Below, in pieces: positions 8,917 to 19,451 of a DNA stretch of 63,325 bases (its first letter is position 1; each line of letters opens with the position of its first letter). A model generated the notes under the pieces. The model saw only the letters and a program-made list of their open reading frames with translations, was not told the DNA's origin and ran no database searches. A program made the translations under genes and the position numbers. The DNA is from Gammaproteobacteria bacterium (GTDB lineage: Bacteria; Pseudomonadota; Gammaproteobacteria; Thiohalomonadales; Thiohalomonadaceae): assembly GCA_023228645.1 (NCBI GenBank), contig JALOAT010000017.1, positions 1 to 63,325 of the forward strand, given 5' to 3'.

Positions 8917-9032
8917 CCGCATGCACGCCGCCGCAGGCTGATGTACTGTGTCGCTCTTTAGCCCATTTCAGCGCCCGCCGACAGCACCGCAAGACACGCT
9001 TCGGCGATCGCCCGGAGGCGCGCACAGGTCCC

Positions 9033-9737
9033 ATGATTCCCATTCGTGACGACAACCCGACCGAGCACCCGGCGGTCGTCACCGTGACCCTCATCGTCGC
9101 CTGTGTGATGACCTTTTTCTGGCAGGTCTCCCACGACCCTTCTGCCCAGGAGCGCATCGTCTATGCGCTCGGCTTCGTGCCGTCGCTGCTGTTCACCGGC
9201 GCCGAGCTGCCGCCCGGGGTGGCCGTGGTGCCGCCCACGGCCACCTTGCTCACCTCCATGTTCCTGCACGGCGGGCTCATGCACCTGGCCGGCAACATGC
9301 TGTACCTGTGGATCTTCGGCAACAACGTGGAAGACGCCATGGGCCACGGGCGCTTCGTGGTCTTTTATGTGCTGTGCGGCATCGCCGCGGCCATGGCGCA
9401 GGGCCTGCCACAACCCGACTCCAGCATTCCCATGATCGGCGCCAGCGGCGCCATCTCCGGCGTGCTGGGCGCCTATGTGCTGCTGCATCCCACTGCGCGC
9501 GTGCTGGTGGTGATCCCCTTCGGCTTTTACCTGCACACCACCTTCATGCCCGCCGCGCTCGTGCTCGGGCTGTGGTTCCTCTTGCAGATCGTCAGTTCCC
9601 TGGGCGCGCCCGCCGGCGAAGGCGGCGTGGCCTGGTTCGCCCACGTCGGCGGCTTCGTGGCCGGCATGGTGCTCATCCCGTTCTTCCGCCGCCGCGGCGT
9701 CCGCCTGTTCGCCTCGCGCCGGCGGCGACGGTGGTGA
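9033..9737 (+). CDS. Rhomboid-family intramembrane serine protease
   Basis: A 234-residue, six-TM integral membrane protease. The catalytic Ser is in GASGAISGVLGAY and the catalytic His in AHVGGFVAGM, with an HGGLMHLAGNMLYLWIFG segment carrying the conserved His/Asn of loop 1 and TM2. Rhomboids cleave transmembrane substrates in the lipid bilayer. The C-terminus is a short Arg-rich cytosolic tail (FASRRRRRW). The substrate cannot be inferred. Confidence 0.92.
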   Translation: MIPIRDDNPTEHPAVVTVTLIVACVMTFFWQVSHDPSAQERIVYALGFVPSLLFTGAELPPGVAVVPPTATLLTSMFLHGGLMHLAGNMLYLWIFGNNVEDAMGHGRFVVFYVLCGIAAAMAQGLPQPDSSIPMIGASGAISGVLGAYVLLHPTARVLVVIPFGFYLHTTFMPAALVLGLWFLLQIVSSLGAPAGEGGVAWFAHVGGFVAGMVLIPFFRRRGVRLFASRRRRRW

Positions 9738-10160
9738 GCTGGAAAAGACAAAAAGGATTTACCACGGTGGACACGGGGGGGATCCATCACTGGTTACCCC
9801 AACCCGTGGGCTGTCTCTTGTCACATCTTGCGTGCACACTCCCTCTCCCTCCGGGAGAGGGCTGGAGAGAGGGGATCAATTCAGGTGCGGCTATTGGTTC
9901 ATGATCCCCCATCCTGTCCTTCGGCAATTCGCTCCCTGCATTGCCCTCGACCGCTTGCTCCCGGCGCGGTCTACCTCCCCCATCCATGGGGTCGTACCTC
10001 CTGCATCCATGCAGTCGTCTCCCGGAGGGAGAAGGGACGCAAGCTTCTGTCTCTCCTGGAATGATGTGACCAAGAGACAGACCCGTGGGAGCGGCCTCAG
10101 GCGGCGATTGTCGTCGGATACCTTGCTATCGCGGCCCGAGGCTGCTCCTACAGAAAACTG
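9738..10160. repeat. Intergenic mosaic repeat plus REP-like palindrome
   Basis: This ~500-base gap has no convincing gene. From about 9836 to 10080 it carries a repeat with inverted CTCCCTCCGGGAG-type ends, GGGGATCAATTCAG, a TCCATGGGGTCGTACCTCCT module and a final ATGTGACCAAGAGACAG. Closely related sequence occurs in inverted orientation at 39810-40090 and in direct and inverted orientation at 55440-56090. From 10084 to 10153 lies a REP-like pair (GTGGGAGCGGCC ... GGCTGCTCCTAC). Short open frames in it (recurring peptide pieces such as CMDAGGTTPWMGEVDRAG) are repeat translations, not genes. Confidence 0.75.
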
Positions 10161-10238
10161 ATTTCCCCGTTTCGCCTTGTCCCTCTTCTGGCCGAGGCGC
10201 GATGAGGTAAAGTACGCGCCCGCTGAGAGGTGAACCCA

Positions 10239-11486
<1,248 letters not shown>

Positions 11487-11488
11487 AC

Positions 11489-11525
11489 GAAAAAACCCCG
11501 GAGGCGTGCGCCTCCGGGGTTTCTG
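11489..11525. terminator. Bidirectional rho-independent terminator
   Basis: A perfect stem CCCCGGAGGC/GCCTCCGGGG (11497-11519) is flanked by a run of A on the left and TTT on the right, so it can end transcription of the RsmB-like gene (+) and of the convergent rhodanese gene (-). Confidence 0.85.
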
Positions 11526-11536
11526 GCCAGTCCCGC

Positions 11537-12127
11537 TCAGCGGCTGACCTTGTACATCTTGGCCTTGTCCAGACCGTAGGACCACGGCAGGTCCGCATTG
11601 CGCCAGCCGTTCACGACGCGCTGGCCCTTCCGCGCACCGTCGGCGGCCTTGTCGCCCTCGTAGCCGTCCACCATGGTGTAGACGTTCTTGTAGCCGAGGC
11701 CGGTGAGGAGGTCCGCCGCCTTGGAGCTGCGATGGCCCGAGCGGCACATGAGGATCACGGTGTCGCCCTTGCCGAGGCCCTTGGCCGTCAGGCGCCTTTC
11801 CACTTCGGCGGCAAATTCGGAATTCATATCCAGCTTGAATTCCTTCTTTGCGTCATCCCAGGCGTACCACTCATTGAACTCCACATAGGGCACGTTCGCG
11901 TCGGCGACCAGCGGCATGCCGAGGAAGCTCACTTCGGCACGGGTACGCACGTCGAGAAACAGGGTCTTCGCGCCGTGCTTTAGCATGTGCGCGTTGGCGT
12001 CGGTGGCGGTCATGTACAGCCCCGCGCGAGTCAGCTTCGCCTTGTCGAGGGTCGCGGGATTCACAGCGGCAAGGGAAGCGGCAGTGAGGGTGCTCAGGGC
12101 AAGGCCCAGGGCGATTTTCCGTATCAT
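11537..12127 (-). CDS. Periplasmic rhodanese-like sulfurtransferase
   Basis: A 196-residue protein with a signal peptide (about residues 1-20, ending SLAA) and a single rhodanese domain. The active-site loop CRSGHRS supplies the catalytic cysteine; LFLDVRTRAEV is the CH2A-type strand, and GLGYKNVYTMVDGYEG is the usual C-terminal motif. Single-domain exported rhodaneses transfer sulfane sulfur or act in envelope redox/sulfur handling. It is convergent with the RsmB-like gene across a shared terminator. A second, cytoplasmic rhodanese gene lies 840 bases away on the same strand. Confidence 0.9.
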   Translation of the reverse strand: MIRKIALGLALSTLTAASLAAVNPATLDKAKLTRAGLYMTATDANAHMLKHGAKTLFLDVRTRAEVSFLGMPLVADANVPYVEFNEWYAWDDAKKEFKLDMNSEFAAEVERRLTAKGLGKGDTVILMCRSGHRSSKAADLLTGLGYKNVYTMVDGYEGDKAADGARKGQRVVNGWRNADLPWSYGLDKAKMYKVSR

Positions 12128-12386
12128 GGGGTTCAGTCCTGCATCATGGTTATTGTTAGTTGATGCCCTTGCGGGGCGCCCCTAACCCTAAAGCCTCCCT
12201 GTGTTGATTAAAAGCGCGCACCGTCGAGAACGTGAAAAGCGTCACAAACGTCCGCGCTGTGGTTGCCGCAGTGTCGCGGACATGGGGCCACGCATGAATC
12301 CGTCCGTGGCAGCTTCCCAGCAGCATCAGGGCTCGGTATTGTCTGCGCATTTGCCGGCCCATCGCTCGGCGACGGGGATCTTCGGA

Positions 12387-12878
12387 ATGCGTAGGGTATT
12401 GCTGGTCGTTGGTCTATTCGCGGGCGGCAGCACCTGGGGCGCCGAGGTGATGCCGCGCGGTTCGCTCTGCGAAAAGGTGCTGGCCGCGGTGGGCGCCTCG
12501 CCGCAAGAGACCACCCAGCGGCTCGGCAAACCTCGTTCGCGGAAAATGGTGCGCGCCGAAAACCCGCACCTGCCGGAGGCCGAGGATACCCTGACGACCC
12601 TCACCTATCCGGGCGGGCGCGTGCTGTTTGCCTATCTCGACTATCCCGACCGCTACGTGCTGCTGGAGGCGACACTGCCGGTCCAGCAGTTCAACGCCGA
12701 ACTGCGCGGCATCGTTCCCGAGACGTTTGAGGAGGTACTCGCCCGCTGGGGCGCCCCGGATGACCAATCGGTGAACCGGCTGCGCTATCACTGCAGCGTC
12801 GAGGGCCTGGAGTGGATCGATCTGCAGTGGAAGGCCGGGCGCATCACGGAATTTTCCTTCACCGGCTACATCGACTGA
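12387..12878 (+). CDS. Hypothetical exported protein
   Basis: A 163-residue protein with a signal peptide (MRRVLLVVGLFAGGSTWGAE). The mature part has two similar short modules, LGKPRSRK followed by a beta-rich stretch (TYPGGRVLFAYL), and WGAPDDQS followed by WIDLQWKAGRITEFSF. This LGxP... beta-hairpin pattern recalls the SmpA/OmlA (BamE-like) fold, but that is a guess. Longer frames from 12201 would bury the signal peptide, so 12387 is chosen. The gap 12128-12386 before it holds nothing I recognise apart from presumed divergent promoters. Confidence 0.65.
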   Translation: MRRVLLVVGLFAGGSTWGAEVMPRGSLCEKVLAAVGASPQETTQRLGKPRSRKMVRAENPHLPEAEDTLTTLTYPGGRVLFAYLDYPDRYVLLEATLPVQQFNAELRGIVPETFEEVLARWGAPDDQSVNRLRYHCSVEGLEWIDLQWKAGRITEFSFTGYID

Positions 12879-12907
12879 GCTTTCCGCGTTTTCCTCGCCC
12901 AGAACGC

Positions 12908-12945
12908 AAAAAGGCCGGCAATTACGAGTTGCGCAATAGCCGGCC
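12908..12945 (-). terminator. Rho-independent terminator of the rhodanese gene at 12969
   Basis: Stem GGCCGGC (12913-12919) pairs with GCCGGCC (12939-12945), with a 19-base loop. Read on the minus strand it is followed by TTTTT, directly after the end of the minus-strand rhodanese gene. Confidence 0.65.
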
Positions 12946-12968
12946 CTCGTTGATGCGCCGGCAACGTG

Positions 12969-13394
12969 TCAGACGTAGCGCGCCTCACGGGTGACCGGTT
13001 TGCCCGCTTGTTCCCAGCCCGCAAAACCGCTGGCGAGGCTGTAGACCTCCTTGAAACCCATCATCTGCATGACCGCCGCGGCCATGGCGGAACGCCCGCC
13101 CGTGGCGCAGTAGACGATGACCGGACGCCCGCGTGCCGCGGTAAACTCCGGGTTGTGTTTCGGATAGGCCGGATCGGCCGCCGCCTCGAGAATCCCGCGG
13201 GGCACCAGCAGCGCCTGACCCAGATGGCCCTGCTCGTGTTCGGAGGACTCGCGCACGTCGACCACCAGTACATCGGCGCGCTCACGCATCATCTGTTCGG
13301 CCTGGTCGGCACTCACTTCCTTGATGGCGGCCTTGGCGGCCTTCACGAAGTCCATCAGGCCCATGGGCTGTGCAGGCTTGAACGTATCGTACAT
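12969..13394 (-). CDS. Cytoplasmic rhodanese-like protein
   Basis: A 141-residue single-domain rhodanese without a signal peptide. The active-site loop is CATGGRS (catalytic Cys), with VLVVDVRESSEHEQGHLGQA upstream and GFKEVYSLASGFAGWEQAG at the C-terminal end, the typical GlpE/PspE-type layout. An N-terminal extension of ~25 residues (MYDTFKPAQPMGLMDFVKAA) precedes the domain. Two ATGs are possible (13400, 13394); GAGGA directly abuts the first and is 6 bases from the second, so 13394 is favoured. Confidence 0.88.
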   Translation of the reverse strand: MYDTFKPAQPMGLMDFVKAAKAAIKEVSADQAEQMMRERADVLVVDVRESSEHEQGHLGQALLVPRGILEAAADPAYPKHNPEFTAARGRPVIVYCATGGRSAMAAAVMQMMGFKEVYSLASGFAGWEQAGKPVTREARYV

Positions 13395-13467
13395 TCGCAT
13401 TCCTCGTCAGAGTCGTTTCAGGTGTTTCTAATATACCAGCTGACCAGCGAGGCGTCGGGTGAAGCGT

Positions 13468-14526
13468 TCAGGCGTCGGTCAACGCCCTCATCCAGCGCAG
13501 GCGTTCTGCGGTGGGCGGGTGAGTGGACAAATAGGATTGCCAACGGGAATCGTCCTCCGGCGCCCCGCAATCGCGCGTGCCCTCCCGGCAATGCCGCTGG
13601 CCATCGAGGCGCGCGAGCACGGCCGCGAAGGGCTCCACGCCGATGCCGTGACGCTGCAGCGTGGTGACCGCATGGGCATCGGCCTCCCGCTCGAAGTCGC
13701 GCGAATAACCGAGTTCCGTGAGCATCACCGGCAGTGCGGTCACCATGGAGGAAACGGAGGACACGTCGCCGACGATCAACACCACCGCCGCCGACATCAA
13801 CGACCCTTGGATGACTTGGCGCAGCCCATGGCGCCGCACCACATGGCCGATCTCGTGGGCAAGCACGGCCACCAGCTCGTCGTCGCCGGCGGCCAGGCGT
13901 ACCAGCTCGTCGGTGAAGACGATGGTGCCGGAGGGCAGCGCCAGTGCATTGGCGCCGATGGAGTCGGCGGCGCTGCGAAACACCACGCGGACCTGATAGC
14001 GGGGATCCACCTCGCCGACCACGGCAGCGAAGCGCGCCGCGAGGCGCTGCCGCTCCGCATCGCTCAGGGTGCTGGGCTCCAGCAGGCGGGCGTCCAGCAC
14101 CTTCAGCACCTCGCGGTCGAGCTGCTGCGAGACCTCGGCCGGCAGGGCGAAAGCGGCGTGTTCGGCGAAGGCGGGGATGCCGTATTGCATGAGGCCCCAG
14201 GCGAACGCGATCACCACCACGATGCCAAGGACCACATAACGCAGGCGGGATTCGAGGTGATGCAACCAGCCCCGTTCACCCCGTCCGCGCAGCAGGGCGT
14301 CGATGGCCGCGTTGTCCTGGGTTTCGAACTTGGCACCGTCGGAAAAACGCAGGAAGCGCGGCGTGTCGCCGAGGCGGGATGAGACCTCCACGGTCTCCCA
14401 CGCGCGGGGCGGCATCAGTTCGCGACCATCGGCCCACACACTCACGAAGGCGCTGGTCGCACGCAGCTCCGCCTGCACCCGACGTGATTGGCGGCCGTCG
14501 AAGAAGTCACCTGCGATGGTTGTCAA
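13468..14526 (-). CDS. M48-family membrane metalloprotease
   Basis: A 352-residue protein using a TTG start whose TTGA overlaps the stop of the upstream DUF898 gene. The N-terminal ~90 residues form a small beta-rich domain (DFFDGRQSRRVQAELR...), followed by one transmembrane segment (YVVLGIVVVIAFAWGLMQYG) and the peptidase domain. The zinc site is VAVLAHEIGHVVRRHG (HEXXH), and the third ligand lies in SRDFEREADAHA. Family members (HtpX/BepA/LoiP types) degrade misfolded envelope proteins. Tight coupling with the DUF898 protein suggests joint membrane function. Confidence 0.85.
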   Translation of the reverse strand: MTTIAGDFFDGRQSRRVQAELRATSAFVSVWADGRELMPPRAWETVEVSSRLGDTPRFLRFSDGAKFETQDNAAIDALLRGRGERGWLHHLESRLRYVVLGIVVVIAFAWGLMQYGIPAFAEHAAFALPAEVSQQLDREVLKVLDARLLEPSTLSDAERQRLAARFAAVVGEVDPRYQVRVVFRSAADSIGANALALPSGTIVFTDELVRLAAGDDELVAVLAHEIGHVVRRHGLRQVIQGSLMSAAVVLIVGDVSSVSSMVTALPVMLTELGYSRDFEREADAHAVTTLQRHGIGVEPFAAVLARLDGQRHCREGTRDCGAPEDDSRWQSYLSTHPPTAERLRWMRALTDA

Positions 14527-15815
14527 AGGCCCAGGTCCACGTCGAATACATCCCCCATCTCGTGACCGAGCGCGCCGACCGCTTGTGCCTGGGCGGCGCT
14601 GAACGCGTCCAGACTGCCGCTCACCTGCAGGTGCAGGTGTTCGGCGGCGTAGCGCGCCGTACGCACCCGCGCCCATGGATAGAACAGCCCGAGGGTCAGA
14701 GCCAGACCGAGCAGGTTGCCAAGACCGAGGCGCAGGTAGGACCAGAACTCATAACTGGCCTCCAGGCGGTGGGCGGCGATGCCGGTGTGGCCGTACACCA
14801 GATTGTTGCGCGCCACGTTGACCCACACGAACAGGACCAGATACACGGCCACGGCGATGACCGGAATGGTCAGCGGCAACATAGCCAGGGGTAACAGTTG
14901 ACTGGCCACCGCGGCGAAGATGCCGCCCAGGACCGCGATGCCGAGGGCGATGAGAAACAGGCGGTAGAAGGCGCCCACGCGCGCGTCGAAGCGGAAGGGC
15001 TCGCTGCCGTAACGGCTGTGGCCGATGACGAAGGCCGCTTGGCGCTGCATGGCGAACGGCAGCAGCAGGCCGAAACTTAATATGGCCGCGAACGGCCACA
15101 ACAGGATGGCCTTGACCGCCTGCCAGGTGCCGCCCGTGAAGCCGAAACGCACGTTCCGCCATGCGCTGTTGTGCGCGTTGAAGGCCAGCGAGCGCACCAC
15201 GATCCAAGGCAGCAGTGCGATGAAGATGAGACCGAGGATGAGCGGCAGAAAGGGATTGATGAGTTCCGACGCGTAGTAGGCCACCAGGCAAGCGAAGGCG
15301 ATGAGCCGGCCCTTGAGGAGGGTCAGGGGTTTGGCCAGGTACTCGAAGCTGGAGCCGGCGATACGCGTGTTGCCGTAGAAGTAGCCCTTGGTACGCACCT
15401 TGGCCCACGCGGAATAGATGCCCAGGGTGAGAATGGTCAGCAGGATGTTGACGATCCAGATGCGGAAGAATTCGCCGCCACGGCCGCTGAATTCGACGGC
15501 CAGGCGACCGTCGGGCTCAGCAGTGGCTTCCATAGCCGCGGCGGTTTTCGCCGGTGTATCGCCGTCACCCCGCGCCGCCGCAGTCCCGGGGCGCATCAGG
15601 GTCTTGACGCCAAGACGCGTGAGCGCCGACTGGTAGCGGCTCGCCTGGGTGGAATCCAGGCCCTTGCGCAGCACCACGTAGGGATGGGTGAACACCTCAT
15701 CGAGACGCTCCGCGGTGAGATTGAACAATCGACCGAACTCCGCCTTCACCCGCTCCCGATCGAAGCCATCGAGAATCTCTCCCTGAAATACCAGTTCGTA
15801 AGTGCCGTTAGGCAT
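14523..15815 (-). CDS. DUF898 (YjgN-like) multipass membrane protein
   Basis: A 430-residue protein. The N-terminal ~75 residues are a soluble alpha/beta domain (TYELVFQGEILDGFDRERV...) of a type often placed in front of membrane domains in gammaproteobacteria. The rest is a multipass membrane region with two copies of the DUF898 pattern: TLGIYSAWAKVRTKGYFYGN in the first half and TLGLFYPWARVRTARYAAEH in the second, as expected for YjgN relatives. Function unknown. The start at 15815 has AAGGGAG at good spacing; an in-frame upstream start at 15899 would overlap the neighbouring permease stop. It is followed by the co-translated M48 protease. Confidence 0.82.
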   Translation of the reverse strand: MPNGTYELVFQGEILDGFDRERVKAEFGRLFNLTAERLDEVFTHPYVVLRKGLDSTQASRYQSALTRLGVKTLMRPGTAAARGDGDTPAKTAAAMEATAEPDGRLAVEFSGRGGEFFRIWIVNILLTILTLGIYSAWAKVRTKGYFYGNTRIAGSSFEYLAKPLTLLKGRLIAFACLVAYYASELINPFLPLILGLIFIALLPWIVVRSLAFNAHNSAWRNVRFGFTGGTWQAVKAILLWPFAAILSFGLLLPFAMQRQAAFVIGHSRYGSEPFRFDARVGAFYRLFLIALGIAVLGGIFAAVASQLLPLAMLPLTIPVIAVAVYLVLFVWVNVARNNLVYGHTGIAAHRLEASYEFWSYLRLGLGNLLGLALTLGLFYPWARVRTARYAAEHLHLQVSGSLDAFSAAQAQAVGALGHEMGDVFDVDLGL

Positions 15816-15895
15816 GGCGCGCTCCCTTTGCCGTGGTGTCGTGGGCTCAGGGTATGCAAGGGCGCGCCGCTTGTGCAAGCGCGTCCCACCCTGTG

Positions 15896-17101
15896 TCATT
15901 CGTGGCGCAGGGCCTCGATGGGATCGAGCCGGGCGGCGCGGCGCGCGGGGAAATAGCCAAACAGCACGCCGATCACCGCGGAAAACACGAAGGCCACCAT
16001 GAAAATGGCGGGTTCCAGCACCATGGGCACGCTCAGCAGGGCCGCCACGCCCCAGGTCATGGCGATGGCGATAAGCATGCCGAGCACGCCGCCGAACACC
16101 GACAGCACCACCGCCTCCACCAGGAATTGCAGCAGCACGTCCTGCTCCATGGCGCCGATGGCCAGGCGGATGCCGATCTCGCGGGTGCGCTCGGTCACCG
16201 ACACCAGCATGATGTTCATGATGCCGATGCCGCCCACCAGCAGGCTCACCGCCGCCACCGCGCCGAGCAGGGCGGTCAACACCTTGGTGGTGGCGGTCAG
16301 GGCCGTGGCGACCTCCTGCATGTCGCGCACCATGAAGTTGTCGTCCGCATCAGGCGCAATGCGCCGACGCTCGCGCATGAGCTGCTCCACGTCCTTCTTC
16401 ACCTTGGTGGTGGAGACGCCGTCCTGGGCGGAGATCTGGATGGAGCGCACGTCCTGATTGCCGGCGATGCGGCGCCAGAAGGTGCGCAGCGGCACGATCA
16501 CCACGTCGTCCTGATCCATGCCCATGCTCGACTGCCCCTTGGCGGCGAGCACACCGATGATCTCGCAGGAGAGATTCTTCAGGCGCACCGAGGCACCCAC
16601 CGGGTCCTGGGCGCCGAACAGTTCCTTGCGCACGGTCTCGCCGAGCACGCACACCGCCTTGCCGGCGCGCAGTTCGCTGTCCGTGAACATGCGCCCGCTG
16701 GCGATGGGCCAATCGCGCACGGTGAAATAGTTGTTGTCGGTGCCGGTGACCGAGGTGGTCCAGTTGGCGTTGCCGTACACCGCGATGAGCGTGAAGTTGG
16801 AGGTGGGCGCGACCGCCCGCAGTCCCGACACCTCGCGGGCGATGGCCTCCGCATCCGCCGCCTCGAAGGGCTTGGCGGCGATGCGCTGGCCCATGCCGAA
16901 CCACTGACCAGGATTCACCTGCAGCAGGTTGCTGCCGAGGCTCGCGATCTGCGCCTTCACCTGCGCCGTGGCGCCGGCGCCCACGTTGACCATGGTGATC
17001 ACCGCGGCCACGCCGATGACGATGCCGAGGGTGGTGAGCGAGGAGCGCAGCAGGTTGCGGCGAATGGCGCGCAGGGCGAGCAACAGGGCGTTGCCGAACA
17101 T
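15896..17101 (-). CDS. MacB-type ABC transporter permease
   Basis: A 401-residue permease with the type VII (MacB/FtsX) topology: TM1 (LTTLGIVIGVAAVITMVNV), a large periplasmic domain (~residues 45-275), then three C-terminal TM segments. It also carries the conserved ERTREIGIRLAIGA coupling segment and ends ARLDPIEALRHE. Unlike E. coli MacB, the ATPase is encoded separately. The ATG at 17101 overlaps the ATPase stop (ATGA). Together with the adaptor and ATPase it would form a tripartite exporter of macrolide-like compounds, peptides or lipoproteins; no TolC gene is present here. Confidence 0.92.
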   Translation of the reverse strand: MFGNALLLALRAIRRNLLRSSLTTLGIVIGVAAVITMVNVGAGATAQVKAQIASLGSNLLQVNPGQWFGMGQRIAAKPFEAADAEAIAREVSGLRAVAPTSNFTLIAVYGNANWTTSVTGTDNNYFTVRDWPIASGRMFTDSELRAGKAVCVLGETVRKELFGAQDPVGASVRLKNLSCEIIGVLAAKGQSSMGMDQDDVVIVPLRTFWRRIAGNQDVRSIQISAQDGVSTTKVKKDVEQLMRERRRIAPDADDNFMVRDMQEVATALTATTKVLTALLGAVAAVSLLVGGIGIMNIMLVSVTERTREIGIRLAIGAMEQDVLLQFLVEAVVLSVFGGVLGMLIAIAMTWGVAALLSVPMVLEPAIFMVAFVFSAVIGVLFGYFPARRAARLDPIEALRHE

Positions 17102-17799
17102 CAGGCGGCCTCCCTCGGCAAGTCCCGTTCCACGCGGCCGTCGCGGAAGGACACCACGCGGCCGGCAAAGGCGGCGATGTCCGCCTCGTGGGTCACCATC
17201 ACCACGGTGATGCCGTGGACGCGGTTGAGCTCGCTGATGAGCTCCATGATCTCGTGGCTGCGCGCGCTGTCCAGGTTGCCGGTGGGCTCGTCGGCGAGCA
17301 GCACCTTGGGTTCGGTGACGATGGCGCGCGCAATGGCGACGCGCTGCTGCTGGCCGCCGGACAGCTCGGCGGGTGTGTGGCTTTCGCGGCCCTCCAGCCC
17401 CACGGAGGCGAGCGCGGCGCGCGCGCGCGCATGGCGTTCTGCGGTGGGCAGGCCGCGATAGACCAGCGGCAGTTCCACGTTTTCCAGCGCCGAGGTGCGC
17501 GCCAGCAGGTTGAAACCCTGGAACACGAAGCCGAGAAAATGCCGGCGCAGTAGGGCGCGGCCGTCGCGCGGCAGCCGGCCCGCGTCCACACCGTCGAACA
17601 GGTAACGCCCTTCGGTGGGGGTGTCGAGACAACCGAGGATGTTCATGCAGGTGGACTTGCCCGAGCCGCTCGGGCCCATCATGGCCACGAACTCGCCCGG
17701 GGCGATGGCCAGGTCGATGCCGTCGAGGGCCGTCACCGCCGCCTCGCCCTGGCCGTAGATCTTGCGCACCCCGTGCAGTTCGATGAGCGGTCGGCTCAT
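17101..17799 (-). CDS. MacB/LolD-type ABC transporter ATPase
   Basis: A 232-residue ATPase with Walker A (GPSGSGKST), Q-loop (VFQGFNLL), signature (LSGGQQQRVAIARA), Walker B (VLLADEPTGNLD) and H-loop (VMVTHE). The CLDTPTEGRYLFDG segment is typical of the MacB/LolD/YknY group. It is overlapped by ATGA on both sides: with the adaptor upstream and the permease downstream. Confidence 0.93.
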   Translation of the reverse strand: MSRPLIELHGVRKIYGQGEAAVTALDGIDLAIAPGEFVAMMGPSGSGKSTCMNILGCLDTPTEGRYLFDGVDAGRLPRDGRALLRRHFLGFVFQGFNLLARTSALENVELPLVYRGLPTAERHARARAALASVGLEGRESHTPAELSGGQQQRVAIARAIVTEPKVLLADEPTGNLDSARSHEIMELISELNRVHGITVVMVTHEADIAAFAGRVVSFRDGRVERDLPREAA

Positions 17800-19031
17800 T
17801 TCGGCTTGCTCAACACGTCGATCACCAGGGCAGCGCCCGGGGACAGGTCGCCCGCGAGGACCTGGGTATTGCGCCCGTCAGAAGCGCCGGGCCGGATGTT
17901 CACGGGCACCGGTGCGCCGTCTTGCAGGATGTAGATCGTCTGGCGACCATCGGGCTCCCTGGCCTTGGGCGGAATCTTCGCCCGCCGCTGCGCACCCATG
18001 AACATGGGCCGAGAGGTCTGGACCTCCACCGGCGGTGTGAAACGCAGGGCCGTGTTGGGCACCAACAGCACATCCTCCAGCCGCGTGCTGACGATGTCGG
18101 CGGTGGCGGTCATGCCGGGCATCAGCGCCAGGTCGTCGTTGCTCACGGACAGCACGGTCTCGTAGGTCACCACGCCTTCCACGGTCTTGGGCGCCTGGCG
18201 GATCTGTTTCACTTCCGCCTTGAAGCTGCGGCCCGGGTGGGCATCCACGGTAAAGGTGGCCGACTGGCCGGTGCGCACCTGGCCGATGTCGGCCTCGTCC
18301 ACCGCCACCACCAACTCCATGCGCGCCAGGTCGTCCGCCAGGGTGAACAGCACCGGGGTCTGGAACGAGGCGGCCACGGTCTGGCCCGCCTCCACCTGGC
18401 GGTTGAGCACGATGCCGCCCATGGGCGCGCGGATCACCGATTTGCGCAGGTTGGTCTCCTGCGCGTCCACCGCCGCCCGAGCCTGCGCGGCCTGAGCCTT
18501 GGCCATGGCCTCGCCGGCCCGGGCGCGCTCGAAGGCGGCGCGCGCCTTGTCCAGGTCGCTCTGGGCGCACATCTGGCGCACCACCAGGTCCTCGCAGCGC
18601 TTGAGGGCCAGGCGGGTCTCAGTCACCGTGGCGGCGGCCTCGCGCACCTTGGCCTCGGCGGCCCGCAAGGTGGCGCGGGCCTCCACCAGGCGCGCGTCCA
18701 GCAACTCCCGATCGAGCCGCGCCAGCACCTGCCCCGCTTCCACGCGGTCATTGAAATCCACCTCCACCTTGGCGATGGTGCCGGACAGCTCGCTGCCCAC
18801 GTCCACGCTGTTGAGGGGCTGCAGCGTGCCGGTGGCGCTCACGCTCACCACCAATTCACCGCGTGTGACCTCGGCCGTCCGGTAGCTGGGCGCAGCGGCA
18901 TCACCCGCGAGCCACCACCACGTAAGCGCCGCCACCGCCAGCACCATCACACCCACTACCGGCCAGCGCCAGCGACTGCGGCGCACGGTGGCCGCGGCCA
19001 GGATACCGGCCACAGTGTTCTCGTTGTTCAT
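17796..19031 (-). CDS. MacA-like periplasmic adaptor (HlyD/RND-MFP family)
   Basis: A 411-residue membrane-fusion protein. It has an N-terminal TM anchor (VVGVMVLAVAALTWWWLAG), a biotinyl-lipoyl-like half (VDVGSELSGTIAKVEVDFND), a long alpha-hairpin (~residues 115-200, Ala/Arg/Glu-rich), the second lipoyl half (IRAPMGGIVLNRQVEAGQTV), a beta-barrel and a membrane-proximal domain. It is first in an adaptor-ATPase-permease operon with ATGA overlaps. The start at 19031 has a GGAG site. A short insert (~residues 345-365, MGAQRRAKIPPKAREPDGRQ) lies in the C-terminal domain. Confidence 0.9.
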   Translation of the reverse strand: MNNENTVAGILAAATVRRSRWRWPVVGVMVLAVAALTWWWLAGDAAAPSYRTAEVTRGELVVSVSATGTLQPLNSVDVGSELSGTIAKVEVDFNDRVEAGQVLARLDRELLDARLVEARATLRAAEAKVREAAATVTETRLALKRCEDLVVRQMCAQSDLDKARAAFERARAGEAMAKAQAAQARAAVDAQETNLRKSVIRAPMGGIVLNRQVEAGQTVAASFQTPVLFTLADDLARMELVVAVDEADIGQVRTGQSATFTVDAHPGRSFKAEVKQIRQAPKTVEGVVTYETVLSVSNDDLALMPGMTATADIVSTRLEDVLLVPNTALRFTPPVEVQTSRPMFMGAQRRAKIPPKAREPDGRQTIYILQDGAPVPVNIRPGASDGRNTQVLAGDLSPGAALVIDVLSKPK

Positions 19032-19319
19032 ATCCACTCCGGTCAAGGTGCGCGGGATCACCCGGAAAAGCCTGCCGCGACAATAAAGAGCCGAATACGG
19101 CGGCATTGGTTCCGCTGGCGGCGTGTGCGGGACGGGTGCCGCCGCCGCGTGGGCCGTGAACACTTTACTCGCGCCGCCGGCGGTACGCCCGACACGCTGC
19201 GCGAGCAAATGCGAAGAAACGCAAAGGCCCTGATTTTGCGAGGAAAGCCGGCAGGCGGAAGCGCGCCGGGCGGATTCTACCCTCGCCGGCGCGCGATGGA
19301 CGAATGCGGCGGTGGAGTG

Positions 19320-19451
19320 TCAGGCGATGCCCAGGGCGGCAAGGCCGGCGGTCAGGTCGCCGCGGCTGAAACCGGCGGCGGCGATCCACAGGCCGGTCAG
19401 GACGATGCAGCCATCGGCGAAAAGGCGCTTCAGTCGGTTCGGTGTATTCAT
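19320..19451 (-). CDS. Small membrane protein (43 aa)
   Basis: MNTPNRLKRLFADGCIVLTG is followed by a hydrophobic helix (LWIAAAGFSRGD) and a short Gly/Ala tail. A GGAGAG site lies just upstream of the ATG at 19451. A positively charged N-terminus before one hydrophobic segment suggests a single-pass membrane peptide. No family recognised. The 288-base gap between it and the adaptor start (19032-19319) holds nothing else that I can identify. Confidence 0.45.
   Translation of the reverse strand: MNTPNRLKRLFADGCIVLTGLWIAAAGFSRGDLTAGLAALGIA

Noticed and set aside
9832..10161. Short frames encoding a recurring CMDAGGTTPWMGEVDRAG-like peptide
   Set aside because: The same peptide pieces appear at three loci only because the mosaic intergenic repeat is read through; orientation and frame differ.
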